DNA of 23,487 nucleotides, from contig JBATTK010000087.1 of NCBI GenBank assembly GCA_049670505.1, forward strand, positions 1 to 23,487. Direction: 5' to 3'. How positions within the stretch are numbered: the first letter of the stretch is position 1; every line of letters starts with the position of its first letter. Below, piece after piece: positions 8,754 to 15,443 of the stretch. The notes beneath the pieces were generated by a model. The model saw only the letters and a program-made list of their open reading frames with translations, was not told the origin of the DNA and did no database searches. Source of the stretch: JBATTK01 sp049670505. GTDB lineage: Bacteria > Bacteroidota > Bacteroidia > Flavobacteriales > Flavobacteriaceae. The translations under genes and the position numbers were made by a program.

Positions 8754-8771
8754 TGATGTAGTATTGATGTA
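8754..8771 (-). promoter_or_regulatory. Candidate operator before susC: two phased TACATCA 7-mers
   Basis: The minus strand reads TACATCA, ATAC, TACATCA: two perfect direct copies 11 bp apart (one helical turn), so both present the same face of the DNA. It directly abuts the predicted -33 box. The same design recurs at 11882-11899 (and 8653-8670 in the other direction). NarL/LuxR-type proteins are known to recognise 7-mers, so the neighbouring LuxR-type regulator is the obvious candidate binder; that link is inference. Confidence 0.55.
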
Positions 8772-8824
8772 TTCATTGAGGCTTTAATTTTTAAATTACA
8801 ATGAAATGTTAAGGTAAAGGGCAC

Positions 8825-11578
8825 CTAAAAAGTGATCAGGAAATTGGAAAGATTCTCGGAATTGTCAATTTTTAACTTTTTCCGGAGCCTATATCTGTGA
8901 ATTTCTACTCCCCTGATAGTAATTGCCATTAAAGGTGCAATCTCCTTGGATGAAAGGTTCATCTTTAGGTAAGCGCAAAGTTTTAGGTCCTTGGGTGTAA
9001 GGTTGGGATATTCCTTTAACAGCCTTTCAAAGAAGTCATCGTGCAGCTCGTTAAAATTGACTTCAAATCTCTTCCAATCCTCGGTGTCTTTTACCGAATT
9101 GTCCAGTTTTTTGATGAACGATCGGTACCGTTGCGAATTGGTAAACTTATCCTTGTTCATGACCAACAAATTTTTTAATTCCAGGATAACCTCGTTCTTT
9201 TTGGCAATATTAAATGTGGTGCTCGCCAATTCTTTTTGCTTTGATTTTATTTCTTTCGCCAGCTTTTCCTTCTCCATCATGGCCAATCTTTCTTCTTGCT
9301 CCTTTTTCATTTTTTTCTCCAGTTCCCGCTGTTTTCTTTTTAGCTTTCTTCTATTATAGGCCCGTACCAAAAAAACAATGCCCAATGCACCCAATAGATA
9401 TCCTACTATACTTGGTTTGGATAGATACCAGGGCGGGGCAATTTCAAAACTTATGATTTTTGGGACAGACGCTTTATTATCCATTCCCACTGTTGAGATT
9501 TTAAGCTCATAATCACCGTAGGGTAGATTTTGGAAATTCATGGAACCTACGTCCAAATAGGAGCTATAATTTTTTGATCCCTTCAGCTCATAGTAATACC
9601 GTGGTTGTATCAACTCTGGCGATGATACGTTTATGGTAATCTCCTGTGATCGTTTAAAAGGTATTCTTAAGGGACTGGCGTCTATGGGATATCTATGTAT
9701 TTCGGCTTGAAAAGAGTTTAATTTTGGTGTTGGTAATTTAAAATCGCCCAATTTTTGTTTCAGGTTGAACAGATTCATTTTGCCTATACCGTTGGCAAGC
9801 GTAAAGAAGAAAATGGAATCGTTCAATTTAATAATATCCTGTGATTCCGGTACAAGGCGCTCCCTTAATTGGGCATCGGAAATAGTAAGGCTATCCTTTT
9901 TTAAGTCGGTACAAATGATCTCTTTTGATGCTTTATTGTCCACAAACCAAAAGTATGCATCGTCATAGTTCAATAGTTCTTTGTTCTTAAAAGGCATAAA
10001 CTCTTTAAAAGGTATGATTTCATCTAAAATAGGATCATATTTATACCATGCACCCTTGCTGGCAAAGACGATCTGGTTCTTAATGTTGTATAGCTTTATG
10101 TTGTAATTATTTGAAAAAGCTACTCCTTTAAATTCCTTGATATCCAAAACGGTATCGTAAGTTTCATTGATTTTTATCCTGTAGAAACCTTTATAGGGAT
10201 GAGCTACCCAAATGGTACTGGGATTTTCAAAACACAATTGTTTTACCGGAAACTCTATTCCCGATACTCTTTTTACCTTCCAAGATGTGTCATCTATCTT
10301 TTCATACTTGGCAAGTCCGGTATACGTTCCCTGCATATGCAGCAAACTTTGTTCTGGAACCTTTGTCATGGTATAACCTCCTGAAATATCGGATATCTTT
10401 TCTAGCCTTCCATTGTCGATGCTATAAGTTCCCGTATTATGACCACAGATGAGGTCGCCTTCTATTACCTCTAAATCCCACACATGTCCTTGTGATCCGT
10501 TTACGAACCGCAACTGGTTATCCTGAAAATAATAGACTCCCGTATTAGACCCCAAATACAATCGGTCCTTGTATACGGCAATGTCATAGACTGTTCCCAA
10601 TACTCCTGAATAATCTGTATAGTACGTAATGGGATTGTTTAATTTAATCCTGTCTATTCCATTGTCCAAACCTACCCATAGCTGATTTTTATATGGTAAC
10701 ATAGAAAGCACCGTATTATTTTGAAGGCCGGTTTCCTTGTTTAAGACTTCTGTGGTTTTAAGGACCGGGTCGTATAGGTAAATCCCGTTCTTTATGGTCC
10801 CAAAGGCAATCTTCCCATTGTCGAGATTTAGTATCTTATTCAGTTGTTGCATCTTAAGCTCAGCATTCAATTCCGTATCCCATGGCGCAAGTTTATTTTC
10901 TTTCCAGAGGTAACACCCGTTTAATTTGGTACCTACGAGCAGACCGTCGTTTGTTAGGGCCATATCGGTAATGGTCTTGTTTAATAGGAGCTCCTGATTT
11001 TTAAAAGGGATTAGATTTTCTTCTACTAATTCAAAAAGCCCTTCACTACTTCCTGCAACAATAATGCGACCATTGGCTATAATGATATCGGAAGCGATTA
11101 CCGATTGCTCAAGCACCTTGATACTATTATTTTTATAGATGTAAATGGTGGAAAAGGATCTGAAGATGATAGCTTCCCCAAGGGCCAGGATTTCCCAGAA
11201 TTCCTCACTGGTAAATATGTGCCCTTTGATCAAATGGGTAAGGGAGGTATATTCCAATGTTCCAATATTGTTCTTTTCCCAATATCCAAATTCCTCGTAA
11301 GATCCCGTATATATTCTATCTCCAATGCTGGCGACCGACCTGATAATCGTGTTGTTGGGCAGTTTGTTCAAGAACCATTGCTCTCCGTTAAAGTGAAGCA
11401 ATCCCATGTGATTGGCAACAAAGAGTTCTCCATCTTCATTAGTTGCCAACCCCCAGTTTTTACTGGCCGCATTGTATTCAAAAACTTTATGATTATAAAT
11501 AGGGGGCAATAAACTTTGCCCTGCAACCCAAAGTGGGATACACCAAAAAAAAAGGACGAAAATTACGGTTTTACACAT
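8825..11578 (-). CDS. Membrane-spanning sensor/regulator: beta-propeller, Y_Y_Y domain, TM helix, LuxR-type HTH
   Basis: A 917-residue protein without any kinase or receiver domain. Order: signal peptide 1-20; a long periplasmic seven-to-fourteen-blade type propeller region with repeated short LWVG/ILV-D-NG motifs (about 25-620, two-component-regulator propeller type); a Y_Y_Y (triple tyrosine) domain about 655-715 containing RYYYELKGS and LPYGDYELKI; one transmembrane helix about 722-740; a highly charged Lys/Glu coiled coil (about 742-800); and a C-terminal LuxR/GerE helix-turn-helix (about 856-905) with LTPKDLKLCAYLKMNLSSKEIAPLM and VEIHRYRLRKKL. The design resembles SusR-like transmembrane activators and the propeller part of hybrid two-component systems, with DNA binding fused directly through the membrane. 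It sits just upstream of susC and divergent from the GH43 gene, so it probably senses a sugar in the periplasm and switches both on. Confidence 0.9.
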   Translation of the reverse strand: MCKTVIFVLFFWCIPLWVAGQSLLPPIYNHKVFEYNAASKNWGLATNEDGELFVANHMGLLHFNGEQWFLNKLPNNTIIRSVASIGDRIYTGSYEEFGYWEKNNIGTLEYTSLTHLIKGHIFTSEEFWEILALGEAIIFRSFSTIYIYKNNSIKVLEQSVIASDIIIANGRIIVAGSSEGLFELVEENLIPFKNQELLLNKTITDMALTNDGLLVGTKLNGCYLWKENKLAPWDTELNAELKMQQLNKILNLDNGKIAFGTIKNGIYLYDPVLKTTEVLNKETGLQNNTVLSMLPYKNQLWVGLDNGIDRIKLNNPITYYTDYSGVLGTVYDIAVYKDRLYLGSNTGVYYFQDNQLRFVNGSQGHVWDLEVIEGDLICGHNTGTYSIDNGRLEKISDISGGYTMTKVPEQSLLHMQGTYTGLAKYEKIDDTSWKVKRVSGIEFPVKQLCFENPSTIWVAHPYKGFYRIKINETYDTVLDIKEFKGVAFSNNYNIKLYNIKNQIVFASKGAWYKYDPILDEIIPFKEFMPFKNKELLNYDDAYFWFVDNKASKEIICTDLKKDSLTISDAQLRERLVPESQDIIKLNDSIFFFTLANGIGKMNLFNLKQKLGDFKLPTPKLNSFQAEIHRYPIDASPLRIPFKRSQEITINVSSPELIQPRYYYELKGSKNYSSYLDVGSMNFQNLPYGDYELKISTVGMDNKASVPKIISFEIAPPWYLSKPSIVGYLLGALGIVFLVRAYNRRKLKRKQRELEKKMKKEQEERLAMMEKEKLAKEIKSKQKELASTTFNIAKKNEVILELKNLLVMNKDKFTNSQRYRSFIKKLDNSVKDTEDWKRFEVNFNELHDDFFERLLKEYPNLTPKDLKLCAYLKMNLSSKEIAPLMAITIRGVEIHRYRLRKKLKIDNSENLSNFLITF

Positions 11579-11596
11579 GGATTAAATCCTAATTAT

Positions 11597-11767
11597 TGAA
11601 CTCGTTTAAACTTTTTCAATTGGCTAAAAAATTATCCTTTTTCACCCATTTTTTGTATTTTTTTCCTTTTTACCGTCCGCCAACCGGCGGATGCAACTCA
11701 AAAAAACCTTCAACTGGGCAAAAAATTGCTAAATTTCGCTACAATACAAAAAGTTTAAACGAGTTCA
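11597..11767. mobile_element. 171-bp MITE-like element with perfect 20-bp terminal inverted repeats
   Basis: TGAACTCGTTTAAACTTTTT at 11597-11616 is repeated exactly as its reverse complement at 11748-11767. Inside lie a hairpin (TCCGCC, loop AACC, GGCGGA, 11676-11691) and two similar 19-mers in direct orientation (11615-11633 and 11709-11727, 16 of 19 identical, TTCAAYTGG...AAAAAATT). No open reading frame of note. I see no clear target-site duplication. It ends 18 bp before the regulator ATG, so the regulator's promoter and leader must lie in or beyond it. It may be a non-autonomous transposable element or a dispersed intergenic repeat. Confidence 0.55.
11676..11691. repeat. GC-rich hairpin inside the 171-bp element
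   Basis: A perfect 6-bp stem (TCCGCC/GGCGGA) with loop AACC stands out in AT-rich DNA. It is flanked by T-rich sequence on its left on the plus strand (A-rich in the transcript of the minus strand), so it is not a clean terminator for either direction; more likely a structural part of the element. Confidence 0.6.
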
Positions 11768-11881
11768 TTTAGAAAAGAGGTAAATTCAACATAATTTAAT
11801 CAATATACAACATAAAGTGCACTGACTTAGAGGTGAAACCCCATCAAATCAATTCAAATAGGGTTTGTACGGCTTAATTGC

Positions 11882-11899
11882 CACATCATTCATACATCA
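11882..11899 (+). promoter_or_regulatory. Candidate operator before the GH43 gene: phased CACATCA/TACATCA 7-mers
   Basis: CACATCA-N4-TACATCA on the plus strand, start-to-start 11 bp, same orientation relative to its downstream gene as the pair before susC. A weak promoter-like layout follows at the same offset (GTG, 19 bp, TA). It lies about 226 bp before the GH43 ATG. This ties the GH43 gene to the susC operon as one regulon, by inference. Confidence 0.5.
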
Positions 11900-12124
11900 T
11901 CAGTGCGATTTAAATCAATAGAATTACGGTAACTACCACAAAACCTATGTTATCCTCGGGAGGAAAGCGCAAGGCCCGGATCGATGTACTTATTATGTAT
12001 CCCGTTTGTATATTAAAAATCGCTTATTTGGTATCTTGTTTCATTTAATCAACATAGAGGTAGCTTGAAAATTTGTCCGAGTCTCGGTTTGGGCCATCTA
12101 TTTTCGAGATTTAAAAATCAATTG

Positions 12125-13930
12125 ATGCAAAAAATAAGTTTATTGTTCGGTCTATTTCTAGTCTTGCCTGTTTTTTCACAACAGGGGCTTTCGAAACACG
12201 ATTACACCACCTATTGTAATCCGTTGGATATTGATTATTCCTATATGTCCCATAATAGGGGCAGAAACAATGTTTCCTATCGGTCGGGGGCAGACCCTGC
12301 GATAGTGAATTTTAAGGGAAAGTATTACTTGTTCGTTACCCGCTCCCATGGCTATTGGACTTCTACGGATATGAGCGATTGGAGATTTATTAGGCCGCAG
12401 AGCTGGTATTTTAATGGATGCAATGCGCCAGCGGCTGCGGTAATGGGAAGTAAGATCATACTTATGGGAGATCCATCCGGGCGAGGGGCAGTTATTGAAA
12501 CTGATAATCCTGATTTAGGGGATTGGAAGACCAATTTTGCGGTAATAAATGTTCCGCATGGCGTACAAGATCCCAATTTGTTCGTAGATGATGATGCTAA
12601 GGTCTACCTTTATGAAGAATCTTCCAATAAATGGCCGATACATGGTGTTGAATTGGATGCAAGGAATTATTTTATCCCCATCGGGGAGCAAAAGGGGCTG
12701 TTCAATTTAAAGCCGGAAAAGCATGGATGGGAACGTTTTGGGCAAGACCATAAGTCAGATTTGAAACCTTATATAGAAGGGCCTTGGATGATGAAACACC
12801 AAGGCACCTATTATTTGGAATACGGTGCCCCCGGTACACAATGGAACGTGTATGCGGATGGAGTCTATACGGCTAAAGATCCTTTAGGTCCATTTGAATA
12901 TGCCCCATACAATCCCATATCGTATAAGCCTGGCGGTTTTCTAAAGGGATCGGGACATGGCAGTACGGTAAAAGACAATAATGGTAATTATTGGCACTAT
13001 GCCACCATGGCTATTTCCGTCAACTATAAGTTTGAACGACGGATAGGAATGTACCCTGCCGGTTTTGAGAAGGATAATGGTCAAATGTATGTGAATACAG
13101 CTTACGGGGATTATCCGCACTACTTGCCCAATACTAAGGTAAAGGAACACAAAAATAGATTTACCGGTTGGATGTTACTTTCTTACAATCGTCCGGTGAG
13201 GACCAACGCTCCCCAAGCAAATATGGAAATAAATGTGGTAGATGAAAGTGAACAGGGGTATATGCAAGCGCAGATCAAACAATTTAATATTGAGCAAATT
13301 AATGATGAGGAAATACGCTCCTATTGGGTCTCTGCGGTCAATAACGACTCCATTTATGTAGAAATGGACATGGAAAAAGTAAGGGAGGTCAAGGCCGTTC
13401 AAATAAATTTCCAGGACTTTAACAGTGTGATTTTCGGTCGCCCCGATTCGTTAAGACAACAGTTTAGGATCAAGGCTTCCATAGATGGGAAACAATGGAA
13501 AACGATTGCAGATTATTCAAAGAATCAAAAGGATATGCCACATGCCTATATTGAATTGCCCGAATCCGTTGAAGCTCGATTCCTGCGGTACGATCATGTG
13601 TATTGTACCAACGAACATTTGTCCATTTCGGAATTTAGGATTTTTGGAAAGGGGACGGGAAGACCACCGACCGTCCCTGCTAATTTTAGCGTATCCAGAC
13701 AGGCAGATAGACGAAATACGGATCTTGCGTGGGATGCAGTGGAAGGGGCAACAGGTTACGTGATTTATTGGGGCATCTACAAGGATAAACTCAACCTGTC
13801 CGCTTTACTATACGACAACCCCAATTACGAACTCCGGGCCTTGAATACGGATAACGGATATTATTACCAAGTAGAGGCCTTTAACGAGAATGGTGTCTCC
13901 GAGAGAAGCAAAATTCTTTATACGGAGTAA
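12125..13930 (+). CDS. Secreted GH43-like glycosidase with F5/8-type C and FN3-like domains
   Basis: 601 residues from the ATG at 12125, chosen because it starts a clean signal peptide (MQKISLLFGLFLVLPVFSQQ); the frame is open back to a TTG at 12065 but that prefix breaks the signal. The five-bladed GH43-type domain spans about 50-350, with the three expected acids: Asp57 in SGADPAIV, Asp149 in VQDPNLF, Glu218 in YIEGPW; His278 in GSGHGS may bind the central ion. A discoidin (F5/8 type C, CBM32-like) domain follows about 365-525 and a fibronectin-III-like module about 530-601 (PPTVPANFSVS, WDAVEGATGYVIYWG). No lipobox. It lacks its own SusC/D and shares the 7-mer pair with susC. GH43 enzymes usually release arabinose, xylose or galactose; the substrate here is not evident, and action on a side chain of the locus glycan is a guess. 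Confidence 0.83.
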   Translation: MQKISLLFGLFLVLPVFSQQGLSKHDYTTYCNPLDIDYSYMSHNRGRNNVSYRSGADPAIVNFKGKYYLFVTRSHGYWTSTDMSDWRFIRPQSWYFNGCNAPAAAVMGSKIILMGDPSGRGAVIETDNPDLGDWKTNFAVINVPHGVQDPNLFVDDDAKVYLYEESSNKWPIHGVELDARNYFIPIGEQKGLFNLKPEKHGWERFGQDHKSDLKPYIEGPWMMKHQGTYYLEYGAPGTQWNVYADGVYTAKDPLGPFEYAPYNPISYKPGGFLKGSGHGSTVKDNNGNYWHYATMAISVNYKFERRIGMYPAGFEKDNGQMYVNTAYGDYPHYLPNTKVKEHKNRFTGWMLLSYNRPVRTNAPQANMEINVVDESEQGYMQAQIKQFNIEQINDEEIRSYWVSAVNNDSIYVEMDMEKVREVKAVQINFQDFNSVIFGRPDSLRQQFRIKASIDGKQWKTIADYSKNQKDMPHAYIELPESVEARFLRYDHVYCTNEHLSISEFRIFGKGTGRPPTVPANFSVSRQADRRNTDLAWDAVEGATGYVIYWGIYKDKLNLSALLYDNPNYELRALNTDNGYYYQVEAFNENGVSERSKILYTE

Positions 13931-13944
13931 ATTTTGGTTTTACT

Positions 13945-14212
13945 TGGTTATGAGTTCAGGGTTTGGAGTCAAGTTGGTGGTATCGTTTCTAGTTTCTGGT
14001 TTTTGGAAAGATAGTTTTCAGTAAGCAGTGACAGTGGGCAGGAGTGTCGTTTTTTACTTTAAGATCAAGTCTATAACTTAAAGTTCCAGCTTCTAGCTTC
14101 TAGTTTCTGAATACTGATTTCTGGTCCTTCATCTTCGTTCTTGGTTCAAAGTTGTTGGCGGTTAATGAGTGTACATAGGTTATGGGTTCAGGGTTATGGA
14201 TTATCGGTAGTT
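13945..14212. repeat. Degenerate heptamer repeat tract
   Basis: Several blocks have a 7-bp period with variants of (A/G)GTTNNN. Examples: GAGTTCA GGGTTTG GAGTCAA at 13952-13972; CGTTTCT AGTTTCT GGTTTTT at 13984-14004; AGCTTCT AGCTTCT AGTTTCT at 14088-14108, continuing with looser units to about 14157; GGTTATG GGTTCAG GGTTATG GATTATC at 14178-14205. Phase slips between blocks. Composition (G/T-rich, C-poor) differs from flanking genes. It looks like an expanded then decayed short tandem repeat; function unknown. Confidence 0.6.
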
Positions 14213-14289
14213 CTATCTTTTGTAATTTCCTAGAAGCCGGGTAACGTTGATCAAGGCCTGCAAACAATTTTAATATATGTAAAGAAATA

Positions 14290-14313
14290 GCCCTAACGAG
14301 ATGTCGTTAGGGC
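14290..14313. terminator. Bidirectional-type hairpin terminator between convergent genes
   Basis: GCCCTAACGA, loop GATG, TCGTTAGGGC: a perfect 10-bp stem. On the minus strand a T-rich stretch (TATTTCTTT) follows, so it best ends the aldo/keto reductase operon, 56 bp after its stop; it may also stop readthrough from the GH43 side. Confidence 0.75.
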
Positions 14314-14369
14314 ATTGAATTGTTTGCTTATTTCTAGCAGACAAAGACTTTTAGTGTATAGCGATTTGG

Positions 14370-15410
14370 TTAAAGAATAAATGGCCTGTTATGCACAATG
14401 TTTTCCAATTGTCCTCCATAAGTAACGGCTTGGGTAGATTTGAGAAAATCGTGAGGGAAGCCCAGTTGTATAGCACTTATCTCTTTTAGCTCCGCCATAT
14501 CGTTGGTATTCAATTCAAAGTCTATACTTTTTAGATTTGATTCAATATGGCTTGCTTTGGTGCCACCCAAAATGGGGATGATATCATTTTGTTTTACAAA
14601 GCTGATGGCTATTGTAGCCGGATGGACATTGTTGCGTTCCGCAATCTCGACCACTTTATCCCCTATGGCGAGATTATGATCGGTCAATGCCGCAAACGCT
14701 GCTTTGTCCAAACGGCGATTACCCTCATCCTTGCCATTTTTTTTACTGTATTTCCCTGTTAGGATTCCCGATGATAGTGGAGACCAGCCCAAAGTTGTCA
14801 TTCCTTCCGATTTTGCCATAGGCAACAGTTCGCGTTCCCCGGTACGCTGTATCAAACTATATTCGATCTGCGAGGCCGCAAAAGGAGTCAGACCATTTTC
14901 CTGGGCATACATGTTTGCCTTCGATATCACCCATGCCGGGGTATCCGAGATTCCCAAATACATTATTTTCCCCTGTCTTATGAGGTCGTCCAGTGCTCTT
15001 AGGACTTCTTCCACCGGAGACATAAAATCCCAGGAATGCACCCAAAAAACATCGATGTAATCGGTATCCAAACGCTTCAGGCTGCGCTCTAGGGACTGTA
15101 CCATGTTCTTGCGACTGTTCCCGGCCATATTTGGGTCTTTGCCGGGCATTGCATCCGTATACTTGGTTCCCAAAACGATATATTCCCTTTCGGATTTAAT
15201 AAATTCTCCCGTGAATTTCTCGCTAGTTCCCCCCGTATAAATCTCGTTGGCGGTATCAATAAAGTTCCCTCCTGCTTTTAAAAATGTATCGAACATTTGT
15301 TTACTGCTTTCCTTGTCGGCACCCCATCCGGCCTCGGTTCCAAAAGTCATTGTTCCCAGTGCCACTTCGGACACCCTTAATCCTGTATTTCCTAATAATT
15401 TGTATTTCAT
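14370..15410 (-). CDS. Aldo/keto reductase
   Basis: A 346-residue AKR-superfamily oxidoreductase (YghZ/Tas-like group), cytoplasmic, no signal peptide. The start GNTGLRVSEVALGTMTFG is typical, and the catalytic tetrad is complete: Asp52 (FIDTAN), Tyr58 (EIYTGG), Lys83 (LGTKYT), His125 (WVHSWD). NADPH-binding residues near the C-terminus are recognisable in PILGGTKASHIESNLKSI. AAGGAAAAG before the ATG acts as ribosome-binding site. It follows the hydrolase gene after 33 bp and precedes the strong terminator, so it is the last gene of that operon. Family members reduce aldehydes and ketones with NADPH; the physiological substrate cannot be read from the sequence. Confidence 0.93.
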   Translation of the reverse strand: MKYKLLGNTGLRVSEVALGTMTFGTEAGWGADKESSKQMFDTFLKAGGNFIDTANEIYTGGTSEKFTGEFIKSEREYIVLGTKYTDAMPGKDPNMAGNSRKNMVQSLERSLKRLDTDYIDVFWVHSWDFMSPVEEVLRALDDLIRQGKIMYLGISDTPAWVISKANMYAQENGLTPFAASQIEYSLIQRTGERELLPMAKSEGMTTLGWSPLSSGILTGKYSKKNGKDEGNRRLDKAAFAALTDHNLAIGDKVVEIAERNNVHPATIAISFVKQNDIIPILGGTKASHIESNLKSIDFELNTNDMAELKEISAIQLGFPHDFLKSTQAVTYGGQLENIVHNRPFIL

Positions 15411-15443
15411 CTTTTCCTTTTTTATGATTTTAAACTTTGTATA

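Larger units (their letters stand above)
11579..12124. other. Divergent intergenic region between regulator and GH43 gene
   Basis: 546 bp without a convincing gene. It holds the 171-bp inverted-repeat element (11597-11767) next to the regulator, then AT-rich DNA, then the 7-mer pair (11882-11899) facing the GH43 gene. A frame open from TTG 12065 to the GH43 ATG adds 20 residues that do not look like a signal sequence, so I treat that stretch as leader. The GH43 promoter boxes are weak: GTG at 11903-11905 and, 19 bp later, TACGGTAA (11925-11932). Confidence 0.6.
13931..14369. other. Convergent intergenic region with 7-bp periodic repeats and a terminator
   Basis: 439 bp between the plus-strand GH43 gene and the minus-strand aldo/keto reductase. 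No gene is visible. Most of it (13945-14212) is made of degenerate 7-bp units, and the part nearest the reductase carries a strong hairpin (14290-14313). Confidence 0.7.

Noticed and set aside
11105..11512. A 135-codon plus-strand open frame opposite the regulator
   Set aside because: It is antisense to the propeller-coding region, with no recognisable protein features.
12065..12124. Extension of the GH43 protein to a TTG start
   Set aside because: The extra 20 residues would place a non-signal stretch in front of a perfect signal peptide; the ATG at 12125 is better.
13945..14212. CRISPR array
   Set aside because: Units are 7 bp, degenerate and without unique spacers; no cas genes are near.
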